The notes beneath the pieces are model-generated. The model worked only from the letters and a program-made list of their open reading frames with translations, ran no database searches and was not told where the DNA came from. From Sphaerotilus montanus (lineage in GTDB: Bacteria; Pseudomonadota; Gammaproteobacteria; Burkholderiales; Burkholderiaceae_C), in NCBI RefSeq assembly GCF_013410775.1, contig NZ_JACCFH010000001.1, forward strand, positions 1,302,001-1,366,000: a DNA stretch of 64,000 nt, read 5' to 3'. Below, in pieces: positions 43,554-53,423 of this stretch. How positions within the stretch are numbered: position 1 is the first letter of the stretch; every line of letters begins with the position of its first letter. The translations under genes were made by a program, and so were the position numbers.

Positions 43554-45314
43554 ATGGACACGCCATACGGACAGGGACTCAACAGCATCCGCTGGCGGTT
43601 CGCACTGGCCAGCGCCGTGCTGACCATCGTCGGCGTGCTGCTGCGCGAACACCTGATCGGCCACGCGGACGGCCTGACGCAGACCGGCCTGTCCTCGTTG
43701 CTGCTGCTGACCTGCGCCGTCGCCTCGATCACCTTCTGGATGGCCAGCAAGTTCACCCGCTCGATCGAGTCGCTGCGGGACAGCACGGAGGCCATCGCCA
43801 CGGGCACGCTCGACAGCCCGGTGACGGTGGACTGCGCCTGCGAGGTCGGCGGACTGGCCAGCAGCTTCCGCAAGATGACGCAGCGCATGAACGCCAACCT
43901 GCTGCGCATCAACACCCTGGCCTACACCGACGCGGTCACCGGGCTGCCCAACCGCAGCGTCATCGACCACCTGCTCGGCCATGCGCTGGCGCCGCAGCGG
44001 CAGGGGCGCTTCGAGGCGGCGATCTTCTTCATCGGTCTGGACGGCTTCAAGCACATCAACGACCGGCTCGGCCACCAGGGCGGCGACGAGCTGCTGCGGC
44101 AGGCCGCGCAGCGCATCCTGGAACAAGGCTTCGGCCGGACGCTGCAGACGCTCGACCCCTGCACCGACACCTTCGGCAGTCCCTGTGACCGCCTGCCGGA
44201 AGACCTGGTGCTCGCCCGATTCACCGGCGACGAGTTCGTCGCCATCCTGCCCGGCATGACCGACCGCGCCGCGCTGCGCGCGCTCGGCGAGCGTCTGGTC
44301 AGCACCTTCCAGGAGCCGTTCCGCATCGGGACGCAGGACGTGATCGCCCATCCGCGCGTCGGCATCGCGCTGACCCCGGAGGACACGGGCAGCGCGGCCG
44401 ATCTGCTCACCTTCGCCGACCTGGCGATGCATTGCGCCAGGCGCGACCAGCGCGAGCGGCTGGTGTTTTTCGACCAGGACATCCGGGAGGCCCTGCTTGC
44501 GCGCACCGACACCGAGTCGGCGCTGCGGCTGGCGCTGCAGCGCGGCGAGCTGCTGCTGCACTACCAGCCCAAGGTCGATGCCAGCACCCTGGCGCTGACC
44601 GGCGTCGAGGCACTGGTGCGCTGGCAGCATCCGCAGCGCGGCCTGCTGGCGCCGGCCGCCTTCATCGACGTGGCGGAGCAGGCAGGCCTGATGGGCGCGC
44701 TCGGCCAGCAGGTGATCGCGCTGGCGGTGGCGCAGTGCCGCCTCTGGCTTGAGGCGGGCATCCGGCGCCCGGTCGCGGTGAATGTCTCGCCCTCGCAGTT
44801 CGCCAGTCCCCAGTTCGTGCCCCAGCTGCTCGCCACGCTCCGGCAGGCGCAGGTTCCCGCCACGCTGCTGTCGGTCGAGATCACCGAGTCGATCGCGATG
44901 TCCGCCACCGCCGAGGTCGAGGAACGCCTGAGCACGCTGCGCGAGGCCGGCATCCGCATCGCCATCGACGACTTCGGCGTCGGCTTCTCCAACCTGTCGC
45001 AGCTGTCGCGGGTGCCGATGGACGACCTGAAGATCGACCGCTCGCTGGTGATGGCCATCGGCGAGAACCAGAAGAGCGAGGTCATCATCCGCGCCATCAT
45101 CGGCATGGCCCACGCGCTGGGCTACCGCACGATCGCCGAGGGCATCGAGACCCCGCAGCAGCAGGCCTACCTGAAATCACTCGGCTGCAACGCCCTGCAG
45201 GGCTACCGGTTCGCCCGGCCGATGGACGCCGAGGCGCTGGAGGCCTGGGTGGTCGCGCGGGCCGTGCCCGCGGCGAGCATCAGCGCTGGCACCAGCACCG
45301 TGTCCGAGCGTTGA
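43554..45314 (+). CDS. Membrane-bound GGDEF-EAL protein with degenerate GGDEF
   Basis: A 586-residue inner-membrane protein. It has two N-terminal membrane helices (about 12-32 and 45-65) with only a short periplasmic loop, then a HAMP-like segment (KFTRSIESLRDSTEAIATGTLDSPV). The GGDEF domain has the motif RFTGDEF, where the first Gly is Thr, so synthesis of cyclic di-GMP is doubtful. The EAL domain has all key residues: GVEALVRW, NVSPSQF, EITES, IDDFGVGFSN, KIDRSLV and EGIET. It is probably a phosphodiesterase. The ATG at 43554 is the first start consistent with a membrane N-terminus. Confidence 0.9.
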   Translation: MDTPYGQGLNSIRWRFALASAVLTIVGVLLREHLIGHADGLTQTGLSSLLLLTCAVASITFWMASKFTRSIESLRDSTEAIATGTLDSPVTVDCACEVGGLASSFRKMTQRMNANLLRINTLAYTDAVTGLPNRSVIDHLLGHALAPQRQGRFEAAIFFIGLDGFKHINDRLGHQGGDELLRQAAQRILEQGFGRTLQTLDPCTDTFGSPCDRLPEDLVLARFTGDEFVAILPGMTDRAALRALGERLVSTFQEPFRIGTQDVIAHPRVGIALTPEDTGSAADLLTFADLAMHCARRDQRERLVFFDQDIREALLARTDTESALRLALQRGELLLHYQPKVDASTLALTGVEALVRWQHPQRGLLAPAAFIDVAEQAGLMGALGQQVIALAVAQCRLWLEAGIRRPVAVNVSPSQFASPQFVPQLLATLRQAQVPATLLSVEITESIAMSATAEVEERLSTLREAGIRIAIDDFGVGFSNLSQLSRVPMDDLKIDRSLVMAIGENQKSEVIIRAIIGMAHALGYRTIAEGIETPQQQAYLKSLGCNALQGYRFARPMDAEALEAWVVARAVPAASISAGTSTVSER

Positions 45315-45345
45315 CGCCCACCAGGAGCGGCCTCGGGAGCCAGGC

Positions 45346-46260
45346 TCAGGGCTCGGTCAACTGGTCCCCCCACGACTCCACCAGGCGCTCCAGTGTCAGG
45401 GCCACCACTCGGCAAGCCGGTGACAGCTTGCCTTGCCTGGGAAACGACAGCGCCACGTGACGGCACAGTTCCGGCCGAACCAGCCGACTGGCCTGCACCC
45501 GTCCAGCCTTCAAGTCGCTCGCGATCGAATAGGGCCCGAGCACGGAGTACAGGCCGGGGGTCCGCGCCACGAGCTCCTTCTGCACGGTGAGCGAATCGGC
45601 TTCAGCCACCGGCTCCAGCCGGAAGCCCAGCCCTCGGGCCGTCTCGTCCAGCGCATTGCGCCAGTGGCTCGGCCGACGGGGCAGCACCAGCGCCAAGCCC
45701 TTGAGCGTGGAGAAGTTCACCGTCGGCGCCTGCGTCAGCACATCGCCGGGAGCGGCCACCAGGAAGGTGTGGGCCACGCACAGTTGCCGTTCGTCGCTGC
45801 CGGTCGGCTTGCTGTAGCGGAAGAGCACGGCCAGGTCCACTGCCCCGCTGTCCAGCATCGCGTCGAGTTCGGACCCCTGTGCTTCGGCGACGTTCAGCCG
45901 TATCGCCGGGTGCGCAGCCCGCAGGTGCGTGAACAGGTGGGTGACCAGCGGATGCGCCGCCGACGGGATGATGCCCAGACGCACCTCCCCCATCAGCTGG
46001 CCCGCCTCTTCCCGCAGTTCCTGCTCCAGCTGCTCGGTGGCCTGCAACCACGCGCGCAGCCGGCTGGCGGCGCGTGCGCCCTGCTCCGTGAGTTCGACGC
46101 CGCGGCCGGTGCGGCGGAAGAGACGGCCGCCGCACTGCTGCTCGAAGTCCGTGATCTGCCGGCTCACGTGCGACTGCACGGTCTGCCGCCGTGCCGCCAC
46201 CTTGCTCAGGCTGCCGGCCTCGGCCACTTCCAGGAACAGCTTCACCGTTGTGATGTTCAT
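45346..46260 (-). CDS. LysR-family transcriptional regulator
   Basis: A 304-residue LysR regulator. The N-terminal winged helix (TTVKLFLEVAEAGSLSKVAARRQTVQSHVSRQITDFEQQCGGRLFRRTGRGVELTEQG) is followed by a substrate-binding domain. A GGGGGAA ribosome binding site supports ATG 46260. It is divergent from the DapA-family gene and most likely controls the downstream catabolic/transport cluster through the inverted repeat at 46281-46296. Confidence 0.92.
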   Translation of the reverse strand: MNITTVKLFLEVAEAGSLSKVAARRQTVQSHVSRQITDFEQQCGGRLFRRTGRGVELTEQGARAASRLRAWLQATEQLEQELREEAGQLMGEVRLGIIPSAAHPLVTHLFTHLRAAHPAIRLNVAEAQGSELDAMLDSGAVDLAVLFRYSKPTGSDERQLCVAHTFLVAAPGDVLTQAPTVNFSTLKGLALVLPRRPSHWRNALDETARGLGFRLEPVAEADSLTVQKELVARTPGLYSVLGPYSIASDLKAGRVQASRLVRPELCRHVALSFPRQGKLSPACRVVALTLERLVESWGDQLTEP

Positions 46261-46280
46261 CCGGGTTCCCCCTGATCGAG

Positions 46281-46296
46281 TTGCCAAAATAGGCAA
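46281..46296. promoter_or_regulatory. Probable LysR operator
   Basis: TTGCC, a 6-nt AT-rich centre and GGCAA form an inverted repeat in the 143-bp divergent region, 21 bp upstream of the lysR start and about 110 bp before the DapA-family start. Length and symmetry suit a LysR recognition site. Confidence 0.55.
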
Positions 46297-46403
46297 GTCT
46301 GAATGATGTGAAGTCTATCTACCGGCAGAAGACATCGGTGCCTACAGTGCACTCACTCGCCCAACAACTCGCCCCACACCGCACGTTCTTCAAGGAGATA
46401 CCC

Positions 46404-47339
46404 ATGAGCAAGCCCGGTTTCGACATGCGCGGCCTGAACCCTGCGCCCATCACCCCCTTCACACGCGACGGCGCCGTCGACTACGCCGCGATCCAGCGCC
46501 TGGGTCGCTGGCTCGCCAGCGTGCCTGGCGTCAAGAGCCTGACCGTGCTCGGCCACGCCGGCGAAGGCACCTTCCTCGAACGCGACGAGCAGTTCAAGGT
46601 CATCGAAGCGTTCCGGGAATCGGTCGGTGACAGCATTCCCATCATTGCCGGCATCACGCTGGAAGGCACGCAGGTCGCGGCCGAGGAAGCCAAGCGCGCC
46701 GTCAAGGCGGGGGCCAAGGCCGGTCTGGTCTACCCCTCGCACGGCTGGCTGCGCTTCGGCTACCAGAAGGGCGCGCCGCAGGACAAGTACAAGGCGATCC
46801 ACGAGGCCAGCGGCCTGCCGCTGATCCTGTTCCAGTACCCCGACGCCACGAAGTGCACCTACGACCTGCAGACCCAGCTCGACATCGCCGCGCAACCCGG
46901 CGTCTTCGCGATGAAGAACGGCGTGCGGAACATGAAGCGCTGGGACCGCGAGATTCCGGTCATTCGCCAGGAACGCCCGGATCTGCAGATCCTGACCTGC
47001 CACGACGAGTACCTGCTGCACACGATGTTCGACGTGGACGGCGCACTGGTCGGCTACGGCTGCATCGCGCCGGAACTGCTGGTCGAGATGATCGCCGCCG
47101 GCAAGGCCAAGGACTACAAGAAAGCACGGGAACTGCACGACCGGCTGCTGCCGGTGACGGCCAACGTGTACCACCGCGGCTCGCACATGGAAGGCTCGGT
47201 GGCGCTGAAGTGGGCCCTGGTGGCGCGTGGCATCCTCGACCACGCGACGGTGCGTTCGCCGCTGCTGCCGCTGGCCGAAGGTGCCGAGCGGGAGATCGCC
47301 GACGCCATGGGCCTGGCTGGCCTGGACCGCGTCGTCTGA
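46404..47339 (+). CDS. DapA-family (DHDPS/NAL) aldolase or dehydratase
   Basis: A 311-residue class I aldolase-fold enzyme. The N-terminal PAPITPFTRDGAVDYAAIQRLGRWL, GHAGEGTFLERDEQ and PIIAGI are family hallmarks. The Schiff-base Lys is probably in VFAMKNG, and the usual YNxP Tyr segment appears as FQYPD. It is not biosynthetic DapA by context; the cluster with a LysR regulator, a Bug binding protein and a porin points to catabolism of an imported organic acid. An AAGGAG site precedes the start. Confidence 0.88.
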   Translation: MSKPGFDMRGLNPAPITPFTRDGAVDYAAIQRLGRWLASVPGVKSLTVLGHAGEGTFLERDEQFKVIEAFRESVGDSIPIIAGITLEGTQVAAEEAKRAVKAGAKAGLVYPSHGWLRFGYQKGAPQDKYKAIHEASGLPLILFQYPDATKCTYDLQTQLDIAAQPGVFAMKNGVRNMKRWDREIPVIRQERPDLQILTCHDEYLLHTMFDVDGALVGYGCIAPELLVEMIAAGKAKDYKKARELHDRLLPVTANVYHRGSHMEGSVALKWALVARGILDHATVRSPLLPLAEGAEREIADAMGLAGLDRVV

Positions 47340-47412
47340 GGCTGCAGGGCTGCCTCGGGGACGGCGCCTTGACGCGCCGTCCCGCCATCCGTCGGGATTC
47401 AAAGGAGACACC

Positions 47413-48387
47413 ATGCGACTCATCCATCTTCTGGTGGCTGGCGTGCTCGCTGCCAGCCTGCCAGCTTTCGCGCAGACGATGGGCACCTTTCCAGAGCGTG
47501 ACAAGCGGCTCTTGATCGTCGTGCCGTTTGCGGCCGGCGGCGGGGTCGACGCAGCCGCCCGCCTGCTGGGCGAGCAGCTGCGCAAGCAACTGGGCATGAC
47601 CGTGGTCGTCGAGAACAAGGCCGGTGCCAGCGGCACGATCGGCGGCAAGTTCGTGCAGACGTCGACCAGCGATGGCTACACGCTGCTCTTCTCGGCCGCC
47701 ACCCACGTGCTCGCGAAGCAGGTGCTGAGCAAGCCGCCCTATGACCCGCAGACCGACTTCGCGCCCGTCGCGCGCACCGGCACCGCGCCGCTGATGCTGG
47801 TGATGTCCCCCAGCAAACCGCAGAAAGGACTCGACGAGATCGTGTCGGCGGTCAAGAAGGAGCCCGGCAAATGGACCGCAGGCATTCCAGCCTCCGGCGC
47901 GCCAAGCCACCTGGCGACGCTGAAGCTGGCCAGGCAGGCACAGGTGAACTTCACGGTCGTGCCGTACAAGGGCACGCAGCCAGCGCTGATGGACGTGGCC
48001 GGCGGTCACACGGATCTGCTGCTCGACTCCATGATCGCGCTTCAGCAGATGGCCAGGACCGGCAAGGTGAAGGGCGTGGCCGTCTCCTCGGCGAAGCGGA
48101 GCTCCCTGGCACCGGACCTGCCGACGTTTCGAGAGAGCGGCCTGTCGGACTTCGTCTTCGAGTCGTGGTACGGCGTCTGGGCGCCGAAGGACACACCGCC
48201 CGACCGGATCGCCGCCCTGAATGTGGCGATCAACGCCGCCACGGCCGAGCTGGCAAGGTCTGGTCAGCTCGCCAACCTGGGTTTCGAGCCGGTCACCGAG
48301 ACGCCCGGCCAGTTCCGGAGTCACATCGCAGCCGAAGTCGCCGAAGGCGCCGAACTGCTGCGGTCGGCCGGCTTCAAGCCTGAGTGA
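47413..48387 (+). CDS. Bug-family tripartite tricarboxylate transporter binding protein
   Basis: A 324-residue periplasmic solute receptor with a signal peptide (MRLIHLLVAGVLAASLPAFA, cleavage near residue 21). The Bug family pattern is clear: RLLIVVPFAAGGGVDAAARLL, VVVENKAGASGTIGG, YTLLFSAATHV, and late APDLPTFRESGLSDF with WYGVWAPKDTPPDRI. Bug proteins bind carboxylates for TctAB-type carriers. No tctA or tctB gene is nearby, so a distant membrane pair is used or the protein only senses. AAAGGAG precedes the start. Confidence 0.93.
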   Translation: MRLIHLLVAGVLAASLPAFAQTMGTFPERDKRLLIVVPFAAGGGVDAAARLLGEQLRKQLGMTVVVENKAGASGTIGGKFVQTSTSDGYTLLFSAATHVLAKQVLSKPPYDPQTDFAPVARTGTAPLMLVMSPSKPQKGLDEIVSAVKKEPGKWTAGIPASGAPSHLATLKLARQAQVNFTVVPYKGTQPALMDVAGGHTDLLLDSMIALQQMARTGKVKGVAVSSAKRSSLAPDLPTFRESGLSDFVFESWYGVWAPKDTPPDRIAALNVAINAATAELARSGQLANLGFEPVTETPGQFRSHIAAEVAEGAELLRSAGFKPE

Positions 48388-48477
48388 AGGCGCGGCCCGG
48401 CCGCCCGCGCGCGGCGGGGCCGATCCAGTCGAACCAACACAAGCCGGCCGCAGCGCCGGCATTCCGGAGACATGTTC

Positions 48478-49602
48478 ATGCACCACCTTGCCCACCATGC
48501 AGGCGTCGCCCTCACGGCCGCCAGCGCCGCCCTCCTGTTGGCGGCACCGACCACGCAGGCACAGACCTCCCAGGTCACGATCGCTGGAACCATGGATCTC
48601 GCCTTGCGCCAGGTGAAGAACGGCGACCTCGGCACCCTGCGTTCACAGGTCAGTGGCTCCAACCTCACCAGCAAGCTGGTCGTGCGTGGGCGGGAAGACC
48701 TGGGCAACGGGCTCCATGCCGGCTTCTTTCTGGACGCCACGATCGGAGCCAATACCGGAACAGCCAATGCCCCCTTCTGGGATCGGCGCTCGACAGTCGA
48801 GCTGGGCCACCAGCGCTACGGCGAGATGCGCCTCGGGCGTGACTGGGCACCGACGCATCTGGTGTGGTCCGGATTCGATCCGTTCACCACGCTGGGGATT
48901 GCCAGCGCGAACTCCTTCCGCAACGTCTTCGTGTCGCGCGCGCTGGGCCAGGCCTTCGGTGCCAGCGCCGCGGCCGCAGCGGCCAACCCGACGCTGCGTG
49001 TCAACAATGCGGTCGAATACTTTCTGCCAAACACCCTCGGCGGCGTCTACGGCGCGCTGATGGTCAGCGCGGGCGAGGGTGGCACCGCTGGCTCCGGTGC
49101 CACGCGGGGCGCGGGCGGCCGACTCGGATGGACCAACAAGACGGTCGACGTGGCACTGGCCCGATACCAGACGCGCAATGCCAATGCAGGTCGATCCTTC
49201 ACCGATCAGGCCTGGGGTGCGTCATACAACTTCGGACCTGCGCGGGTCAGCGTCGCGCAGCGCAAGTGGAGCTACGTGTCGGACACGACGACCAATACGC
49301 TGCTGGGCGTCCAGATTCCGGTCGGCGCGGGCACGATCAAGCTGAGCTACGTCCATGCCGACCAAAGCGGTGCCACCGCGGCGTTGAACGCCAACGATGC
49401 CAGTCTCTGGGGTGCCGGCTACGTCCACAACCTGTCGAAGCGCACGGCGCTCTATGGGCATGTGGCGCGGCTGTCCAACCAGGCCGGTGCAGCGTTCTCG
49501 GTCCCTGGCGGAGTGGCGACCAGCGGGCTGTCGACGGCCACGAACTACTTCGGCGGCAAAGCCTCGACGGCCTTCGAGTTTGGCGTTCGCCACAATTTCT
49601 AG
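48478..49602 (+). CDS. Gram-negative outer-membrane porin
   Basis: A 374-residue general porin of the betaproteobacterial OmpC-like type. It has a signal peptide ending in TQAQT, a first strand SQVTIAGTMDLALRQV, the L3-type PFWDRRSTVELGHQRYGEMRLGRDWAP region and a C-terminal Phe (FEFGVRHNF) needed for outer-membrane assembly. GGAG is 8 nt before the ATG at 48478; an ATG at 48472 is too close. It likely admits the substrate handled by the preceding Bug and DapA-family products. Confidence 0.93.
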   Translation: MHHLAHHAGVALTAASAALLLAAPTTQAQTSQVTIAGTMDLALRQVKNGDLGTLRSQVSGSNLTSKLVVRGREDLGNGLHAGFFLDATIGANTGTANAPFWDRRSTVELGHQRYGEMRLGRDWAPTHLVWSGFDPFTTLGIASANSFRNVFVSRALGQAFGASAAAAAANPTLRVNNAVEYFLPNTLGGVYGALMVSAGEGGTAGSGATRGAGGRLGWTNKTVDVALARYQTRNANAGRSFTDQAWGASYNFGPARVSVAQRKWSYVSDTTTNTLLGVQIPVGAGTIKLSYVHADQSGATAALNANDASLWGAGYVHNLSKRTALYGHVARLSNQAGAAFSVPGGVATSGLSTATNYFGGKASTAFEFGVRHNF

Positions 49603-49607
49603 TGGCT

Positions 49608-51326
49608 CTACACGTCGCTGCGGCCCAGATGCCGCGACGCCCGCCCACTGCGCAGCACCGACCACGCCAGCCACAGCGCCCCGCCCCCCGCCGCCAGAAA
49701 CCCCAGCAGCCCGAAGGCCGGGAGCCCCAGCAGGGACGGCCCGCCCTGCACCGTCATCACGATCGACGAGCCGATGATCAGCGCGGCCACCACCAGCGCC
49801 ACCGTCAGCCGGCTCGCGGCGCGGTCAAGCTGGTCGGCGACCTGCTCCAGATGGCGCACCTCGACATGCACCTGCACCCCGGTGCGCTTGGTCAGCCGCA
49901 GCAGCCGCGTGATCTCGCGCGGCAGGCCGGTGAGCAGCTGGGCCGCGTGCAGTGCCGAGGCCCAGCCGCGCTGCGCGAGGGCCTTGGGTTCGTAGCGCGC
50001 CCGCAGCGCCGCCTCCAGCAGCGGCTGGGCCTCGGTGGCCATGTGGAACTCGGGCGCCAGCATGCGGCCCAGGCCTTCGAGGGTGATGAAGGTCTTGATC
50101 AGCAGCGCCAGATCCGCCGGCAGCGCCAGCCGGTAGTCGCGCAGGATGGTGGTCACGTCGCCCAGCATGCCGCCCAGGCTGAGCTTGGCGAGCGCCGTGC
50201 CGCGGTACTGGTCGACGAAGGTGACGACGTCCTGCTGCAGCGCTTCCAGGTCGGGCGCGGTGCCGGTCGAGGCGTCCTGCGTCCACGCCATCAGCACGTC
50301 GGTGACCGCGGCGGGGTCGCGCTGCACGAGGCCCAGCATCAGCGACAGCAGCTGGTCGCGCCGCGTGTCGCTGAGCCGGCCGACCATGCCGAAGTCGATG
50401 AAGGCCAGCCGGTTGCCGGGCAGGTAGAAGACGTTGCCGGGGTGCGGATCGGCGTGGAAGAAGCCATCGTCGATGATCATCTTCAGCACGGCGTGGGCGC
50501 CGCGCTGCGCCAGCACCATCCGGTCGAGGCCGGCGGCGTCCAGCTGCGCCAGGTCGTTGCCGGGAATGCCGACGATGCGCTCCTGCACGTTGACGCGCTC
50601 GCGGGTCCAGTCCCAGTAGACGCGCGGCACGACGATGTGCGGCCGGTCGGCGAAGTTGGCGGCGATGCGCTCGGCGCTGTGGCACTCGCTGGAGAGATCG
50701 AGTTCGCGGCGCAGCGAGCGGCCCAGCTGCCGCACCAGCCCGACCGGCTGGTAGGGGCGCAGCTCGGGCCACTCGTCCTCGGCCAGCAGCGCCAGCCGCT
50801 CCAGCAGGCGCAGATCGGCCTCGATCACCGGCCGGATGCCGGGGCGGCGCACCTTGACGATGACGGGGGTGCCGTCGTGCAGTTCGGCGGCGTGGACCTG
50901 CGCGATCGACGCCGCCGCCAGCGGCACGGTGTCGAAGCGGGCGAAGACCTGCTCGGGCGGAGCGCCGAGGTCCTCGGTGAGCTGGTCGCGCAGCAGGGCG
51001 TAGTCGACGGTCGGCGCCTGGCTGTGCAGCTTCTCGAACTCGGCGATCCAGGCAGGGCCGAACAGGTCGGCGCGGCCGGCGAGGATCTGGCCGAGCTTGA
51101 CGAAGGTCGGCCCCAGCTCTTCCAGCGCGAGCCGCAGCTGCACCGGCGCCTCCAGCTGCACCAGCTCGGCGGCGTGGTCCAGGTGCAGCACGTGGCCGGC
51201 GCGCGCGAGCCGGTCGGCCCAGCCCAGCCGGCGCACCAGATCGCCCAGGCCGTGGCGGATGAAGACCGCGGCGATCTCCTTCAGGCGGCCCAGGTCGCGG
51301 GCGGCGGTGAACGTGGTGAACGGCAT
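49608..51326 (-). CDS. UbiB/ABC1-family atypical kinase
   Basis: A 572-residue ABC1/UbiB protein with the Ala-rich loop AAASIAQVHAA, KVRRPGI lysine, the KxGQ signature FVKLGQILAGRADL, the catalytic HADPHPGN and metal-binding FIDFGMVG, and two C-terminal membrane helices (about 510-560). UbiB supports ubiquinone synthesis or transport through ATPase activity; this may be a second UbiB-like copy since no ubi genes are nearby. It follows the S9 peptidase by 27 bp on the same strand. Confidence 0.92.
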   Translation of the reverse strand: MPFTTFTAARDLGRLKEIAAVFIRHGLGDLVRRLGWADRLARAGHVLHLDHAAELVQLEAPVQLRLALEELGPTFVKLGQILAGRADLFGPAWIAEFEKLHSQAPTVDYALLRDQLTEDLGAPPEQVFARFDTVPLAAASIAQVHAAELHDGTPVIVKVRRPGIRPVIEADLRLLERLALLAEDEWPELRPYQPVGLVRQLGRSLRRELDLSSECHSAERIAANFADRPHIVVPRVYWDWTRERVNVQERIVGIPGNDLAQLDAAGLDRMVLAQRGAHAVLKMIIDDGFFHADPHPGNVFYLPGNRLAFIDFGMVGRLSDTRRDQLLSLMLGLVQRDPAAVTDVLMAWTQDASTGTAPDLEALQQDVVTFVDQYRGTALAKLSLGGMLGDVTTILRDYRLALPADLALLIKTFITLEGLGRMLAPEFHMATEAQPLLEAALRARYEPKALAQRGWASALHAAQLLTGLPREITRLLRLTKRTGVQVHVEVRHLEQVADQLDRAASRLTVALVVAALIIGSSIVMTVQGGPSLLGLPAFGLLGFLAAGGGALWLAWSVLRSGRASRHLGRSDV

Positions 51327-51353
51327 CGGTGCGGTGCGGAATGCCGGGACGGC

Positions 51354-53423
51354 TCAGGCGCCGAGCTGCGCCCAGAGGTAGGCGAACTCCAGTGCCTGCA
51401 GGTGCGCGCGCTGCGTGTTGTCGGCCGCACCGCCGTGGCCGCCTTCGATGTTCTCGTAATAGAGCACCGGGTGGCCCAGCGCCTCCAGCTTCGCCACCAT
51501 CTTGCGGGCGTGGCCGGGGTGGACGCGGTCGTCGCGGGTCGAGGTGGTGAACAGTGCCCGCGGGTAACGCACGTCGGCGCGCACGTTCTGGTACGGGCTG
51601 AATTGCTTGATCCACGCCCACTGTTCGGGCTGGTCCGGGTCGCCGTATTCCGCCATCCACGAGGCCCCCGCCAGCAGCCGGTGGTAGCGCTGCATGTCCA
51701 GCAGCGGCACCTGGCAGACGACGGCGCCGAACAGGTCGGGCCGCTGCGTCATCGCCGCACCGACCAGCAGGCCGCCGTTGCTGCCGCCCATGATGCCGAG
51801 CCGCTCGGGGCGCGTGACCTGGGTGCGCACGAGGTCTTCGGCCACCGCGATGAAGTCGTCGTAGCTGCGCTGCTTGTGTTCGCCCACCGCGGCCTGGTGC
51901 CAGGACGGACCGAACTCGCCGCCGCCGCGGATGTTCGCGACCACCAGCACGCCGCCCCGCTCGTACCACGCCAGCCCGAAGCCACCCGAGTACCACGGCT
52001 GCATCGACACCTCGAAGCCGCCGTAGCCGTAGAGCAGCGTCGGGTTGTCGCCGTCGTCGCGGCCGCCCTTGGGGCGGACGATGAAGTACGGCACCTGCGT
52101 GCCGTCGGCGCTGGTGGCGAAGCGCTGTTCGGCGGTCATGCCGGCGCTGTCGAAGTAGCGCGGACGCTGCTTGAGTACCTCGACGGCATCGGTGCCGGCG
52201 CGGGCCAGCATCAGCGAGTCAGGCGTCAGGAAGTCGGCATACGTGACCCAGTAATGCTCGGCGAGCGGGTCGTCCGGGATGTGCGGATCGTGCAGCGCAG
52301 CGATGCCGAGCGTGCCCGGGCCGGGCAGCGGCACGGCGCGGCGCTGCCACTGGCCATCGACCAGCCGCAGCTCCTCGACCCGGTTCGCCACCTGATCGAG
52401 CACGTTCAGCAGCACATGGCCGCGGGTCCACGTGCTGCCACCGAGCGAGCGGGTCGGCGTCGGGGTGAACAGCGCGGTCCACTGCGGGTGGCCGGCGAGC
52501 AGGTCGTCCGCCTGCGCGACCAGCAGCGCGCCGGCCGGGTGCGTGGTGTCGCCCTGCACCAGATCGCTGCGCAGCTCCATCACCGCCCAGTGTTCGTGGA
52601 AGCCGAGGCTGGCGTCGGCCGGCTTGTCGAGGTGCTGCAGCGCGCCGTCTGCGCCGACCAGCCACATCTCGGTGGTGTAGAAATCGACCGAGCGGCCGTG
52701 GATGACACGCTCGAAGCCCGGCGTGTCGTCCACGCTGACCCAGGCGGAGACATCGCTCGCTTCGCCTTCGTGGATCGTGACCGCCTCGCGCAAGGGCGTG
52801 CCGCGGCGCCAGCGCTTGATGACCCGCGGGTAGCCGGAATCGGTGAGCGAGCCGGGACCGAAGTCCGTGCCGACGACGAGCGTGTCGGCGTCCAGCCAGC
52901 CCGCGCTGCTCTTGGCCTCGGGCAGCGTGAAGCCGCCGTCGTCCGCGTCAAGGAAGCGCTTGTCGACCAGATCGAACTCGCGCACCACGGTCGCGTCCGC
53001 CCCACCGCGGGACAGCGAGATCAGACAGCGCCGCCACTCGCCGCCGGGCACGGCGGGCGAGAGCGTGTCGCTGCCGTGCCAGACCCAGTTCTCGCCTTCG
53101 ACCGCGCCCAGCGCGTCGAGGTCGAGCACGGTGTCCCACTCGGGTTCGGCTTGCCGGTAGCTCTCCAGCGTGGTGCGGCGCCACAGGCCGCGCACGTGCT
53201 CGGCGTCCTGCCAGAAGTTGTAGAAGTGCGGGCCGACGCGGCTGACGTAGGGAATGCGCTCGCGGCTGTTCAGCAGCGCCAGCAGCCGGGGCTTGAAGTC
53301 GGCGTATTCGGGGCGGGCGCAGAGTTCGGCCTGCGAGCGGGCGTTGTGGGCACGCACCCAGTCGAGCGCAGCCTCGCCCTGCACGTCTTCGAGCCAGAGG
53401 TTCGGGTCCAGCGGTTCCGTCAT
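51354..53423 (-). CDS. S9-family prolyl oligopeptidase
   Basis: A 689-residue cytosolic serine peptidase: N-terminal beta-propeller domain (about 70-400) and C-terminal alpha/beta hydrolase domain. The nucleophile elbow is [13 protein letters not shown], with the catalytic Asp in SRDDRVHP and His in [39 protein letters not shown] and [14 protein letters not shown] are typical of the family. There is no signal peptide. Its start overlaps the ybeY stop (ATGA). Confidence 0.93.
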   Translation of the reverse strand: MTEPLDPNLWLEDVQGEAALDWVRAHNARSQAELCARPEYADFKPRLLALLNSRERIPYVSRVGPHFYNFWQDAEHVRGLWRRTTLESYRQAEPEWDTVLDLDALGAVEGENWVWHGSDTLSPAVPGGEWRRCLISLSRGGADATVVREFDLVDKRFLDADDGGFTLPEAKSSAGWLDADTLVVGTDFGPGSLTDSGYPRVIKRWRRGTPLREAVTIHEGEASDVSAWVSVDDTPGFERVIHGRSVDFYTTEMWLVGADGALQHLDKPADASLGFHEHWAVMELRSDLVQGDTTHPAGALLVAQADDLLAGHPQWTALFTPTPTRSLGGSTWTRGHVLLNVLDQVANRVEELRLVDGQWQRRAVPLPGPGTLGIAALHDPHIPDDPLAEHYWVTYADFLTPDSLMLARAGTDAVEVLKQRPRYFDSAGMTAEQRFATSADGTQVPYFIVRPKGGRDDGDNPTLLYGYGGFEVSMQPWYSGGFGLAWYERGGVLVVANIRGGGEFGPSWHQAAVGEHKQRSYDDFIAVAEDLVRTQVTRPERLGIMGGSNGGLLVGAAMTQRPDLFGAVVCQVPLLDMQRYHRLLAGASWMAEYGDPDQPEQWAWIKQFSPYQNVRADVRYPRALFTTSTRDDRVHPGHARKMVAKLEALGHPVLYYENIEGGHGGAADNTQRAHLQALEFAYLWAQLGA

